A stretch of DNA of 64,000 nucleotides from Paguma larvata (GCA_030068075.1 CM057841.1:2788565-2852564), one strand, 5' to 3'; shown: positions 48,396-63,700, counted from the stretch's first letter. The notes: generated from the sequence alone by a model not told the origin. Program-made: numbers and translations.

Positions 48396-51300
48396 GTACA
48401 TACCTCACCTGCCCTCCATTCAGCTATCCCCGTCTTGCCTAGGACCCGAGAGTCTTTATCCATACGTCCATCCATTGGGTTCCAGAAATCCAGAAACTGG
48501 TCCTGTTTCTCTCCCGGAGACGAAGGTTTCTATCTGGAAACCCGATGTCTAGCCCTTTATTTCCTGGATCTAAGGGTCCTCATGCTCACACAATCCCAGG
48601 GTCCCTAATCCCTGGAGAGTCCATCAGTCCTTGTCCCCTGGACGGTTCCAGTGTTGAATGCGCAGAATAAAAATCCATGCCCTCCGGCGACCACAGAGAC
48701 CGTCCCAGGAATCCTGCAGCACCGCCCCCTTATCCTCCTTAGGGATCCAGGAATCCTGGGACTCAGGGTTCCAGCCCTGCCCTCCCTCCGTGGGTCTCCA
48801 GGGAAGCTCGAGAGAGGAGCTCCCGCCTCCTGCCCACCCCCTTCCGTGACCCCCCGAACAGACAGTAACCCCTGGATTAAGCCTCACGCACCCATCCCGG
48901 GGTTCCCCCGCTGTGGCCCCTGGCCCTCACTGCCTCTGCAGAGCTCAGGAGCCTCGCATCCAGCTTTGCCTTCCTGTCTTCCCCCCAGGCCGGGAGAAGG
49001 GTCGCTGTGTGGCCTCGGAGTATTTCCTTGAACCGGAGATCAACTTGGTGACGGAAAACACGGAGAATATTCTGAGTGAGGGGAAGCGCGGGGCCTACGC
49101 AAAGGGGGGGCAGGATCAAAGGGCAAGTTCTGGGAGAAAGGGCAGCACAAGGGAAGGGGTGGGGTGGAAGGGAAGGAGTGGAAGCTTGAAAGAAGGCAGA
49201 GGTTGGGTGGTGAGAACCCGCCAGGTTGATGAGGCGGGGCCTGAGCAGTGGGTGGAGTCAACAGGAATGGGGTGGGGCCAAACCAAAAGGGGTGGGGCCT
49301 GGGTGAAAGAATGGGGCCAGCGATGGAAGTATGGGAAAGCAGAGCGGGAGGAGGGTGTAAGGGGGAGGGGCCACATAAGGAGGTGAGGATGGTGGAAGCG
49401 GAGAGTTAGGGGGAATGGGAAGGTCTCACGCCCCCAGAGGCTCCCCTCACCCCCTGTCTCTCCCTTTACCCCTCTCTCAGAGACGGTGCGCACAGCCACC
49501 CCTTTCCCCATGGTCAGTCTCTTCCTAGTGTTCACGGCCTTCGTCATCAGTAACATCGGCCACATCCGCCCACAGAGGACCATTCTGGCCTTCGTTTCTG
49601 GCATCTTCTTCATCCTATCCGGTGAGCCCACGGAAAGGACTTAGGGGATGGGGGACTGTTTCTGGTTCCAGGAACCAGCGGTCCCTCCTCCACTAAGAAA
49701 GCTGCTTCCTTGCTTGCTGTGTGATCTGGAGGGGTTGCAAAACCTCTCTGAGCCCCACTTTCTTTCTCTGTGAAATGGAGATCACAGCGGCCATTTCACA
49801 GCTTGTTGGGAGGACCAGGTCACAGCGAATGTTTATGGGGTGCTAATTAGGCGTGATACTCCCCACAACCCTGTGAGGTACATGCTATTAATAGCCCCAT
49901 TTTACAGATGCAGAAACAAACGCTCAGAGAGATGAAGTCATTTGCTCGGGCCCATACAGCCAGTGACACAGAGCTGGGACCCAGACGCACACCTTTTGCC
50001 TCAGGCTGTGTTTTTTAACCACTCCTGACATTTTAGCAGTTAACATAAGGCTCTTTATTTTCTGCACAACATTTTATTAGAAAAATTTTCAAAGAGATAA
50101 GTGGAAAGAATTTTGGAATGAACACCCATGGACCCACCACGTAGAGTCAACCATTACCGTATTACTAGACTTGCTTTGTCTGTATCTGTCCATCTATCTA
50201 TATTCCTACCCATCCATCAATCCACCTTTCTTTCTTTATGTAGTACAAAGAGAAGTGTCCATATATTTCACCCTGAATATTTCACCATGCATGTCATTAA
50301 CTACATTTCAATACTTGTTTCTTCTTTTGAGACATGAGGCTCTTTTGCACAAGTGATCTCACACCCTTCCCATAACATCTTTGCCAGAGAGTGTTATTTT
50401 TAGCACTCACTCGATAAAATGGGGACACTGAGGCCCACAGTTGTACAGGGAGTTGCCCAAGACACCGGCATAAGCTGCTGCCGGGGCACCGAGTGTCCTG
50501 AACTCCCCAGCAGAGTTCTCTCTCAGGTGTGACCCTCGTCCAGTGCCAGCACTGCCTGGTCCATTTCAGTCCATCTCAGCTCAGGTCAACTCGGCCATAA
50601 CACGTTTAACTCATCCATCTGGTCCAACCAACCCCCGTCCATTCTGACTCAGTTCCTCAACCCGGCTCAAATTAATTCGGCATAATTTAGTTAAACTCCA
50701 TTGGGGTCTTTCTAATTCAGTTGATATTTTATGAAATGCACACGTCTCATTTCTGTTCTGTCCCCTGGGGCCTGCATTTGGAGCCATCTTAAGTGTTGGC
50801 TCCAAGATAGTGGAAGATGGATATTTGAATATCCCCAGTCTCCTCCCTGTTCCTCAGCCAGCTCTCTCCAGGCTAAACCTCCCTCCTCCCTCCAACCTAA
50901 CCCGACAAGACCTTCTCCAGAGAAACCAGGGTGCAACCTGCCTGTAAACTTGAATCACGGCATGTGGAGCCAGACACTGAGCTAAAATAAGGCACCTAGA
51001 ATATCACCATCCCAGAGCGTCTGAGCGGAAAGGTCTCATCGTTTTTCATATGGAAAAATAGTGTCCTGAAGAGAGAGGAAGTGGGGCAAGGGTAATCACT
51101 TTTATTCAATCTACCCAAAACACTAGAAGGAAAATCCTGTTGTTTGCTGTTCACAGAAGGGGTAGCATAGCTCAGTGGCAGAGTAATTGGTTAGCATAGA
51201 GAGTGTTCCATCCCAAACTCCACACTCATGCTCCTGTAATGCCCCAGGACCTGATGTCCCAAGATCAGGCTGAGGATCGATGGTGCTGTGGCGGCTGGAG

Positions 51301-54300
51301 GTCAGGTCTCTGATGTAACAATAGAGTAATTTGGGGAGATGGGAGCCCACTTTCTAAAGCTCTTCCTTGAGTTCATTTCACAGACTATGGCCTATGGTCA
51401 CGTGCTTTCAAGGTTTTGGGGAGTAGTCACTGACAGTGACTGTGAACCTAGAAAACCCTGGGCTCAAATTCTTCCCCTTAACTTCATGGGCTACAGTATA
51501 GAGTTGTCAAGAGGACAGATTTTTTTTTTAATTTTTTAAATGTTTTTATTTTTATTTTTGAAGGAGAGAGAGACAGAGTGTGAGCAGGGGAGGGGCAGAG
51601 AGAGTGGGAGACACAGAATCTGAAGGAGTCTCCAAGCTCTGAGCTGTCAGCACAGAGCCTGCCGTGGGGCTTGACCCCACAAATTGTGAGATCATGACCT
51701 GAGCCGAAGTCAGACACTTAACTGACTGAGCCACCCATGCTCCCCTTTTTAAAAAAAATTAAAAAAAATTTTTTTAACATTTATTTATTTTCGAGAGACA
51801 TAGAGACAGAGCATGAGCAGAAGAAGGGCAGAGAGAGAGAGGGAGACACAGAATCCGAAGCAGGCTCCAGGCCCTGAGCTGTCAGCACAGAGCCCGACGC
51901 GGGGCTCGAACTCACAGACCGTGAGATCATGACCTGAGCTGAAGTCAGCTGCCCAACCGACCGAGCCACCCAGGCGCCCCTAAAAAAAGTTTTTTTTAAG
52001 TTTCTTTATTTTGAGAGAGAGAGAGGGAGCTCGTGCACAAGTGGGGGGAGGACAGAGACAAAGCATCCCAACCAGGCTCCACACTGTCAAGGCAGAGCCC
52101 GATGCAGGGCTCAAACTCATGAAACCATGAGATCATGACTTGAGCTAAAACCAACAGTCAGACGCTTAACCAACTGAGCCACCCAGGCGTCCCAAGAGGA
52201 CAAACCTTAGGGGATGGCAAACCCATGTAGGGCCAAATGGCACCTGTTTCAGGCTTTGAGAGCCATAGGGTTGTAGTGTCAAAACAACCAGAGGTGAAGC
52301 AGTGGGCGTGGTTCTGTCCTGGCGATATATTTGAGTTCCATGTAATTTACAGGAGCCATGAAATATTCCTGTTTTGTTTTGTTTTGTTTTTCTCACCTTT
52401 TAACAATGTAAAAACCATGCTTAGCTGGCAAACCATACAAAAGCAGGTTCTGGAGCAAACAGTAGCTTGCTGACCCCTGGTCTTCACCCCTAGTGAAGGA
52501 CTGAGCCGGTGCCTGGTGCAAACATACATGTATACATACATGGAACTAGTCACAGCAACAGCCGAAATAATAAACTCTTTATGGAGTGCCATGGTTTGGG
52601 GAAGTCCTACGTGCTTTATGCAGGTTAAGTTATTGCATTTGCTTTACCTTGTAAGGCAGATGTCACTGTGATTCTCATTCTCCAGCTGAGGAAACAGAAG
52701 CGCTCAGAGGTGAACCTGCTACATAGAGTAAGGATTCCCCACCCAAGCTTTCACTATGGCACTGTACTGCCCCGCCACGGTTAAAAATCACACACAAAAA
52801 ATAGGGTGCCTGGTTGGCTCCATCAGCAGAGTGTGGAACTCTTGATCTCAGGGTGAATTCGAACCCCATGCTGGCTGTGGAGATTACTTTAAAAAAATAA
52901 GAAAATAAATAAAAAAACAAAAAGTTTTTTAAAAAAAATCATTAAAATGAAGGAGATTTAAAAGGAGAGGGAACGATGGAAATAGTACCAGCTTCTTGCT
53001 TCTTAGATCTTGGAACAGAATAATCTAGTCCAACTGCCTCATGTTCCCAGTGAGGAAACCAAGACTTGGAAAGAGAGACAGGAGTTAGTTGCCAGAGGGC
53101 TGGTGAATGGTGGCTTTGGCATTCAATTCTGGAGAAGGAGGTGGGGGGTTTGGGGCAGGAGAGGGACTGGGTCACACCTGGGTGTGTGAGGCAGGGGGCG
53201 GGGGTTGGTGGTGAGGAAGAAGGGATGTTGGCAAACCAAGGAGGAAACTTTTTCAGTGGTCTGGGCAAGAGCAGCTGGGGCCTGAGCTGGGCTGGGGATG
53301 GAAAGATAAAGGCTACTGGATGGTTTTGGCACAGAAGTAGATCGACAGAAGGATCAATGGAACCAGATGACTGACTGGACATGGTTGGCGAGAGAAGCAG
53401 GGAAGAGGCTGGAATGTCATTGATTTTCTTTTTCCAGGTCATAAAGAAGCATGCTTCCCATGCAAAACCCGTATTAACCCCTGACCCTCAACATGCATCT
53501 GCTCATTCATTTGTTCATCAAACATTTACACAGACATCCTACATGCCAGGCCCTGCACAGAACACTGAAGACGTGCCTGCATCCTAAGTGAGAGCTTGCA
53601 TGCAGTCAATTACAAAACAGTCCTAATTACCCATCAAATCAAAACTACACACTTGCTTAAATCCCTTCAATGTTCAATGGATTCCCATTGCACTTAGAAT
53701 ACATCCAAACTCCCCATGCTAGCCTACAAGGTTTTCCATGATTTGGCTACTGCTCAGATCTCTGACCTCGTTTCCTAACCCACTAACACTCTCTCTATTG
53801 CTTACACCCTCAGCCACACTGGCCTCCTTCTCTTGCTTGAAAATGCTCATCTCAGCCCCACGTGAGGACTTTAAACTCATTAGCCCTTCATGCTTAGAAG
53901 GCTCTTCCTCCTGGTACTCAAAGGGCTTGAACTTTCTCTCTTCAGAGTCTGTCTCCCTGACAGTAGTATGTAATATTGCCTTGCCCCCACTATACTAGGT
54001 ACCACATTGCAAACTTTATGTTTGTTTTATCACACTTATTGCTATTGTCATCTTATTTGCTTTCTGCCTCCTACCAGAATGTACCCTCCAAAATGCATGG
54101 ACATTTACAAACGTGCTCTCATTTGTGTCTGCAGAGCCTAGTTGAGTTGCTGGTACAAAGTATACATTGAAATATTTGTATGAAGGATGAATGATAAGTA
54201 CAGCTTAAGGCATTCTGGGAAAGGGGAAGATGTATTAACTCAGTACAGTAGTGTGGTGGGGGGGGTGGGGGAGTGACTCGGGAGGGCTTCCAAGTGCAGG

Positions 54301-54774
54301 TGACATATGAGTAGATGAAGCTGAAAGGGCGAGGGACAATTTTTCAAGTGAAGAAAGAATAGTGCCTTGTATAGAGGTGGAATTCACAGCAGGTGTTAAT
54401 GCCCTAGAAAGCATCTAAGGCAGAGGCCAACTCATGTGTAGCTCTCCATGGTCCTGAAACTCTATTGTTCTAAGGCCGAGTTGTTTCTATTCAGCTTGGA
54501 ATGTAGGTGATTCTTGCCTAGGGTGATATTCTGAAACAGATGTGGGGCGAGGTGGGGAGGATGGAGTGGGAGTTGAATTACAGGGAAAGGAAGTGGAGAG
54601 GGAAGGAAGGAGAAAAAAGAAAGGAGAAAAAAAAGAGAAAAGAAGATTATTTTTGGAGAACCAGAGCCACTATAAAATATCCAGGAAGTAGAGAGATTGA
54701 TGAGAATAACTTTTGCTATTGTTTTTACATGATTTTTAATTACTAAAAACAAAAGTAAAAAAAAAAAGAAAAAA

Positions 54775-54819
<45 letters not shown>

Positions 54820-55458
54820 TCTCTCTCTTGGGAAATATTTGTTTCCTTATCAACATTTGCTCCCGACTCACCTTACAGACAATGTCTGTTATTTAAAACT
54901 GTAATCTGAAACATGGAATTAAGGTGGTTAGCAGGAATCAGATCGCAGAATCTGGGATGTCAGGCTGAAGAATGAAAACCTTCTCCTGTGGACAACAGAG
55001 AGCAAGGAACAGTTTTGACAAGAGCAGGCTAGAGCTTGTGTGGGTTTTAGAAAGAACCAGTACCTAAAGCAGGGAGATAAGGTTTTAGGGGCAATGGTAT
55101 AAACACAGACAATAAGCCTTAACTGGGCCAGAGGATTTGTGGTTACAAGAAGGTTTTGTTTGTTTGTTTGTTTGTTTTTTTTGAGAGAGAGAGAGAGAGA
55201 CCAGGGAGAGAGAGAAAATCTCAAGCAGGTTCCACACTAAGCGCAAAGCCCAACATGGAGCTCTATCCCACGACCCCAGGACCATGACCTGAGGTGAAAT
55301 CAAGAATATGGGTCACCTGGGTGGCATCCGACTTCAGCTCAGGTCATGATCTTGCGGTTTCTGAGTTCCAGCCCCACATCAGGCTCTGTGCTAACAGTTC
55401 AGCACCTGGAGCCTGCTTCTGATTCTGTGTCTCCCTCTCTCTCTGCTCCTCTGCTGCA

Positions 55459-55489
<31 letters not shown>

Positions 55490-56727
55490 AAAAAATAAAT
55501 AAATGTAAAAAAAAAAAGAATTGGATGCTCAACCAACTGAACCACCCAGGCACCCCACAAGAAGAGGTTTTGATTTATGAGAGATTCAGCGAGTAAAATG
55601 GACATGAGTTGATGACTGAGAATCTTTGATGGATGAGAGAGAGAGAGAGAGAGAGAGAGTAAAATCGGGATGACTCCCCTGGTACCTGACTAGGGTATCA
55701 GGGACATGGGGACTTGAGTGAGTGTGGATTGTAGGATTCCTTTGCTATTTCTTTTTTTTAAGCCTGCTTGTCTTTCTGGATCTATCTCAGATGATTTTCT
55801 ATCACAAAACACTTTGTGGGCCCACTCTTCTTGAATACCAAAACTATGGAATTCTAGAAACTGAAAGTGCTATGGATGTTCAGAGCAAGGAAAATTTAAT
55901 TCTTAGAGGAAATGGAGTAATGGGGGACTTATCATGGATTCAGAAAAAGGAAGCAACTAATGAGCTTTGCTAGAAGCTCCAGTTGCTTGGCAAGTATACT
56001 CATCTATTCAACTGGTATTATTATTGTGCTGCAGGGTAGAGATGCAAGAGGGAACAAGGTAGGCTGGTTCCAAGCATCCTGGTGGGGGAGATGTATGGTA
56101 GAAACAATTACAGATACAAATCACATATTGGTAGTAATAAGAGTGACAAAAAAATAGGACAGGAGAAGAAGAGTAAGGAGGGGCATTATCTAAATCACTC
56201 CAATCTTTTTTTAATGCTTTTTGTGTTTTGTTTTTGTTTTTGTTTTTGTTTTTTGAGAGAGAGAGAGAAACATCACGAGTGGGGGAGGTGCAGAGAGAGA
56301 GGGAGACATAGAATTTGAAGCAGGCTCTAGGCTCTGAGCTGCCAGAACGGAGCCCAATGCGTGGCTCTAAACCACTAGCCATGAGATTGTGACCTGAGCC
56401 AAAGTCGGACGCTTAACCGATTCAGCCACCCAGGCACCTCACTCTAATCTTTTTTTAAGTTTATTTATTTATTTTGAGAGAGCAGGGGCAGTGAGAGAAT
56501 CCCAAGCAGACTCCTCACTGTCAGCACAGAGCCTGACGTGGAGCTCAATCCCACGGCCATGAGATCATGACCTGAGCCAAAACCAAGAGTCCAATGCTTA
56601 ACCTACTGAGCCACCCAGATGCCTCAATCAGTCCAATTTTTTACTGAAAACTTTGAAATCAATAGAATAGTGCAATGAGCATGGTATACCTTCCTCCACC
56701 TGAATTGCATTTTTCTGATGTTTTGCT

Positions 56728-56767
<40 letters not shown>

Positions 56768-57709
56768 CTCCACCCTCCTCTTTTTCTCTCCCCTCCCCAT
56801 ACTTTTCTGGGACTTTACCACTTGTAATTAAGTTAAGGGCATCACAGTAGTTCAACTCTAAACACTGGAGTATGCATCTCTTAAGAGGAAGGGCTTTCTA
56901 CTACAAGGCCGTCACCACACCAAGAAATCTTACAGTAATTCCATAATATAATTTATTCCATTTGCAGACTGTCCCATTGTTTCAAGAATGCTTCTTATAG
57001 CTCCCCTCCCCAAACCAGGATACAATCTTAGTTCACACACGGCATTTAGTTCATGTCTCTTTTACTCTAGACTAGTTCCCCCACTATTTTTTTTTACAAC
57101 ACTGACTTCTAAAATGTACTTCATTATAAAAATACAGAAAGAATAGTATAAAAAAGTGAAATCCCGTGTATCCTTCTCTCAGCTTCAAAAAGTTACCAAC
57201 ATATGGCGAATCTTTTTTTAGTCCCGCTGCCGTATCTCCCTTCTACACTTCGCTACGCTATTTTAAGGCCAGCCTCTGCCATTAAATCGTTTTTACCCAC
57301 AAATATTTCAGTATATTTCTGAGAAATAAGTACTTTGTTATTTAACATAGCCATCATGCTCAAACAATTAAGAATAGCTGCTTCATATCATTTAATATCT
57401 AGTCAGGGTTCTCCTTCCCCACATGTCTCATAAATAAATGCCTTTTTACAGTTAGTTCGTTGCAAATCAGGATTCAAATTCCACTTGTGCATTTAGCTGA
57501 TAGATCTCTGAAGCCTCTTTTAATCTATAATAGTCTCTCTCCTATTTTCTTGCCACTTACTTGTTGAGGAAATCTGGTCATTTGTCTTCCAGAATTCCCA
57601 CCTTCCGGATTTTTCTCATTGCCCTCTCGTGTTGTGTAATATACTCATTCATCCCTGTGTTTACCGATAGAACTGTTGGTCCAATCCAGGTTTGTGGGTT
57701 TCTGTTTTG

Positions 57710-57752
<43 letters not shown>

Positions 57753-60700
57753 GCAAAAAAAATTACTTCATAGGTAGGTGGTGCTGTTTACACCTTGCCG
57801 CACTGCATCTAGAGACATAATAATGCTTGCTTGTCTCTCTTTTGGGGATGTTAAGGGTGGCTACTGGGTGCAGTGTTACCGCCTTGACCCATATCACTGT
57901 CCTTTTGAAGAATGCAGACCAAGGTGTCAGTAGTATAGAAGGTCCCCCAATCCTAGACTTGTTTGATTGCTTTCCATGGCGTTATTTGCATTGCTTGCTT
58001 TCTTTGTAACCTGGAAGTTATGTCTACACTAGAGGCTTTATTAGATCCAGGTTAAACACGTTTGGCAAGCAGGTGCAGAGGGGTGCCGTGTTCTTATATC
58101 CTGTTGCTTCGGCTGGTAGATAATGTCAAGTTGTTCACCGTGAGGGGAACAAAGTTGGAACCTTTGTTAAAGGTAGTGGTCTTGAGGGCTGGTCATTGAA
58201 AAGGCACATTTTCCTCTTTCTAATGAATACGTAATTTGCAGGGTAATACTTTGGTGCCTTGAGGGGGAGGGGAATCCTGATTTGGGATACCTAGTTTATT
58301 GAGGATTTTTTACTTTGGAAAAAAATTTCAACCTACAGAAAAGTTGGGCAAAAATAATACAGTGAATTCACATATACTGTTCACCTGGACCAAATTTTGA
58401 CATTTTGCCATGTTTGCTTTTCTCTCTCTCTTTCTATCCATATTGTATCTGAGATATATATAAACATAAATATATGTGTATATATTGGTGGAACCACTTG
58501 AACATAAGTTGCAAACACCTCACCCCTGAATATTTCAGCAAGTATCACCTAAAAACAAGTGCATTCATTCCCTTTTCTAATCACAGTACAATAATCAAAT
58601 TCAGGAAGTTTAATATTTGTACGGTACTATAGCTAAAGCACAATCCATATTCAAATTTCACCGAGGATCCCAATGCTGTCTTTTGTAGCCATTTCTGCCC
58701 CCCCTCCCACCCCAATTCAGTTTCCAATGTAGGAGCATACTTTGTATGTCCCCATCCTGTCTCTCTTTCGTTGCTTTTCATCTTTTATATAGTTCCGGTG
58801 CCTTTTTAAAGGAGAAATATCTTTCATGTTGACTTTTTGAAGAGCTCAGCCAGCTGCCTAGTGGAATGCCCACAGTTTCCTTAGGAGTGGATTCAGGTTA
58901 CACATTTCCAGCAGGAAGGCTACGTAAATGGAGTAGTGGCACACACACATCAGGGGGTAACGGTGTCAGTCTGCTCCACTGTTGGTGAGGTTCGTTTTGG
59001 CCGTTTGCTCGACATGGTATGTTAGGTTCCTCTCTGATAAAGGAAGCTTTTATTTATTTTATTTATTTGTAATTTTTTAAATTTTATTTTTGAGAGAGAG
59101 AGACAGGGTGTGAGCGGGAGAGAGGCAGAGAGAGAAGGAGACACAGAATTCAAAGCAGGCTCCAGGCTCTGAGCCGTCAGCACAGAGCCCAACACGGGGC
59201 ATGAACCCATGAACCTCGAGACCATGCTGAGCCGATCTTGCAATCCCACACTCATGAGATCTTGATCCGTGAGTTCCAGCCCTATATCAGGTTCTGTGCT
59301 GACAGCTCAAAGCCTGGAGCCTGCGTCAGATTCTGTGTCTCCCTCTCTCTCTGTCTCTCCCCTGCTTGCTCGCACTCTCTCGCTCTTTCTCTCAAAAATA
59401 AATAAACATTAATTTTTTTAACTTTTTCTTTTTTCTGCAAGAGAGAGCGCAAACGGGAGGAGGAGAGAGAGAGACACAGAATCTAAAGCAGCTGTCAGCA
59501 CAGAGCCTGACAAGGGGCTCAAACCCACAAACCTGAGATCATGACCTGAGCTCAAGTCAGACACTCAACCAACTGAGCCACCCAGGTGCCCCAAGAACCC
59601 TCTTCAGTTTTTTTTTTTAAATATTTATTTATTCTTGAGAGAGAGAGGGCACTAATGGGAGAGAGGCCGAGGGGAACAGGGGATCCAAACTGAGCTCTAC
59701 ACTGACAGCAAAGAGCCCAATGTGGGGCTCGAATTTACGAACCGTGAGGTCATGACCTGAGTTGAAGTCGGACATGTAACCGACGGAGCCACCCCGGTCC
59801 CCCAGAAACCCTCTTCAAACTAGTCCCTGCATCCTTTTCTGATATAGCCCCATCGTTTTTTGCATATTTCCTTCCTTTGTGTCACAAGTACACTTTTACT
59901 GCCTCTCCCCCAGGCTTCAAGTTAGCTATTTCTTCTGGAAGCCCTAGCTTCTTATTTAGTGAGGGATGATATTAGAGACCAAACTTTGGGTGCTCAGTGT
60001 GCTTATTGCTGTTGGGGTGTCACTGCTGCTAGGATGCTTCAGGACACAACTGGGGAACCATGTGCCTGTAAAACAGGAGTTTATACTAATACCCCAGAGT
60101 TCTTCACCTCACCTCATTCTTATTTCTGTCCTTCTTTTTTCAGAATGAAAAATTCCACCTCCCTAAGTATCAGTATATTTGCACATTTGCTCAACCCTAC
60201 ACTTAAGAACTGCTACTTCTAGACCACTCCCCTAAAAATCTACTAAGGTTCAAGATTTCTCTGCAGATCTTTTGTCTTGAGAGTGAAATATATAATCAAA
60301 GTACTGTATTCAAAAGTCACTCGGGATAATGCTTTTACGCCCTCCTGTAGTTGTGTTATACATTTGATACAAACTAAGCTTCACTGATTTTTGTTTGTAT
60401 TCAATTTTAGGTTTTTCCCCATCCGTATTGATTTTATCTTTTGAACAAATAAAACATTAGGATTGTTCCAAGGGTCCAGATCATGCAAAAATCAGAAATG
60501 CCACTTTCTTCCCGTCCCTTCCTTCCTGTTCTCACTTACCTCCTGTAGGTGATCAACCTTGTTTTTTGTTTTCCTTACCGTGTCTCTTTTTGCAAAAATA
60601 AACAGATGCACATATGCCTTTTATGTGCTTTTTTTTTTTCTTAAAAGGTAGCATCCTGTATACTTGTATATCCTTTATGCCTTACTCTTTTTTGTTGTTG

Positions 60701-63700
60701 TTCGACTGAGTGACAGTGTCTGGAACTCTCACTGAACTGCACACCAGTTCATAGAGACCATCTTCATTCTCATTCTCATTTCACAGTGGCACAGTCCTCT
60801 GCTCTGCGATGTTTTACACTTTATCCCACTCATCCTCTGTGTAAGTTCATCTAGGTCATTTCCAACGTTTTGCAGTTACGGGTAATGCAGTGACTTAACA
60901 TGTGCATATGTGCTTTTGTATGGTTGGACAGATAGCTTCAGGGTAAATTCTTACTAGTGAGAGGGTTGATTTAAAGGACAAATTGTTAGATTTAGCAGAT
61001 TCCCCTCCACAGGGGCTGAGCCATTTTGCATTCCTTCTAGCAACACATACAAGCTTCTGTTTCCCCAGCTTCACCGAAAGAACATGTTGTGATGTTTATT
61101 AACTTTTGGTTGATATTTTTGACCTGATGGTTGAGAAACAGTATCTCTTAACAGTTCCCATTTCTTCTATTCTGGGTAAAGGTAAAGGAGCATTTTAAAA
61201 AATGTTTATTTATTTATTTTGAGAGACAGTAGGGGAGGGACAGAGAAAGAGGGAGAAAGAGAATCCCAAGTAGGCCCTGCACTATCAGCACAGAGCCTGA
61301 TGAAGGGCTCAATCTCATGAACCTGTGAGATCATGACCTGAGCCAAAACCAAGAGTCGATGCTTAACCGACTGAGCCACCCAGGCGTCCCCAAGAGCATT
61401 TTTTTTTTAAACAAGGAGCTCAGGGGCGCCTGGGTGGCTCAGTCAGTTAAGCGGCCGACTTCGGCTCAGGTCATGATCTCGCGGTCTGTGAGTTCGAGCC
61501 CCGTGTCGGGCTCTGTGCTGACAGCTCAGAGCCTGGAGCCTGCTTCGGATTCTGTGTCTCCCTCTCTCTCTGCCCTTCTGCTCACGCTCTGTCTCTATGT
61601 CTCAAAAATAAACAAACATTAAAAAAATAAAAAATAAATAAACAAGGAGCTCAAAGTAGGCCCTTCTAAAGAAGTGGCGGGAAGAACGATGTAAATAAAG
61701 TGAAAGAGAGACTTGGAAAAACCTGGAGGCAGAGCATTGCAGTTGGCGGGAACAGCAAGAGCAAAGGCCCTGAGGCAGAAATAAACTGCACAAGTTCGAG
61801 GAAGGGTGAGACAGTCATGTGATTTAAGTAGAGGGAGCTCAGAGAAAGTGACCAGGGATGAGGCTGGTGAGGCTGAGACCGTGTATGCATTGCAGCCCAG
61901 GGGTCAGGAAAGTTTTCCTGTAAAAGCCAGATCATGACTACCCTCAGCTATCCCGGCTGCATAGGTGTTTAACCTTGCCACTGTGAGTTGGGCCACACAG
62001 GAGCAAAGGGGTGTCGCTGTGCACCAATAACATTTTAAGTTTATTTATTTATTTTGAGAGAGAGAGAGCGTGAGCTGGGGAGGGGCAGAGAGCGAGGGAG
62101 AGAGAGACAGAATCCCAAGCAGGCTCCACGCTGACAGCACGGAGCCTGTCACTGGGCTTCAACTCATGAACCGTAAAATCATGACCTGAGCCGAAACCAA
62201 GGATCAGACACTTAACTGACAGAGCCACCCAGACCGCCCCTGAAATTCATAAACTTTTTAAACGGAGATATTCCAATTCACAAAACATACGGTTTGTATA
62301 ATTCAATGGTTTCAGTATATTTGCAAGGTTGCAGAACTTGATTTCACAACATTTTCATTACTCCAGAAAGAGACCTCGTACCCTTTAACAAGGGCCCGTC
62401 AGAGTCTCCCCTCCACCCCGTTCCTTGTTCCTTGGCAACCGCTCATCTACTCTCTCTGTCTATGGATTTGCCTATTTTCAACATCACATATAAATGGAAC
62501 CACACAGCACGCATCTGCCTTCCTTCTCTTAAGCTTATTTTCTAAGTTCCTCCACGTGGCAGTGTACATCAGTGTGTCATTCCTTTTTTTGGCTGAATAA
62601 TATTCCTTTATACGGCTATACCACATTTTGTTTAGCCATTTAGTTGATAGACATTTGGGCTGTTTCCACTTCTCGGCTATTATGAACGCTGCTACAAACA
62701 CTCATGCAAAGTTTTTGTGTGAACATATGTTTCCTCTTCTCCTGGGTGGAGATCCCGGGTGGAGGAATCGCTAGGTCATGTGGTACTTCTATCTTTAACA
62801 CTTCGAGGAGCTGCCAGCTGAAATTCGCATACTTTTTACATGCCACAAAATATCATTCTTCTGTTGACTTTTTTTCAACAATGTAATTCTATGAAAGCCG
62901 CTCTTAGCGAGGAGGGCCATACAAAAACAGGATGTGGGCTGGATTTGGCCCGTGGCACGTAGTTGCTGACCCTGGTGTAGACGAGGAAAGGAATTTAGAT
63001 TTATTCTAGGTGCGATGGGCATACAAGAATAAGTTAATACCTGTACGTCACTGAGAACATGGAGCAAGACCTATATAAGCAGCTGTTGTTGATTATTATT
63101 ATTGATGTTATTATTATTATTCATACAGTCTCAACCCAGGCCCCATCCTTTTCCCCCTGGAATGTCACAACTAGTCTCTTCCTCCAATCTCTTCCCCAAA
63201 CCAACCACCCCTCAAAATTCTTCTAACACTCCCATCTGACCCTGTCCTTCTGCTCCAGACCTTCCATGGCTTCCTAGTGCCCTTGGTATCAATGCCAAGT
63301 TCCTCAGTTTGAGGCCCATCACGGCTCTGTCTCTGCCCCCTTCTCTGGCCTCATATTTTGCGGCCGTGGCCCATGTTGTGGCTACATGGACGGATCAGTC
63401 CAGTGCTCCCCCTCCAACCGTTCCGCCATACTGTTTCCTCTTTCTGGAGTGGGATCATTGTGTAGTCTTCTTCCCAGGCCTCATCCTTTAAGACTCAGGC
63501 AAAGGCCATTCTGCCAGGAAGCTTTCCTTGGCTTCCCCTGCCCCTACCCCTACCCCTGTGCCTGCCCCTCACCTACGTGGGTTGGTGCCGCTTCTGGACC
63601 CACAGAACTCTATGCTACTACTTCCCTTAGTGCGCATATCACGTGTATGTGACGGTTGACCAATGTCCATATTTGCCCACTGTATTGCACTGTGATCTCC

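Larger units (their letters stand above)
61893..62985 (+). mobile_element. hAT-Charlie type relic split by L1 and SINE insertions
   Basis: Left part 61,893-62,032 ('caggggtcaggaaagttttc', 'gggtgtcgctgtgcaccaat'), right part 62,905-62,985 ('ggctggatttggcccgtggc', 'gttgctgaccctgg'). Confidence 0.6.

Noticed and set aside
62447..62846. Functional reverse-transcriptase-type gene
   Set aside because: A short, frame-broken L1 ORF2 end with no upstream catalytic region.
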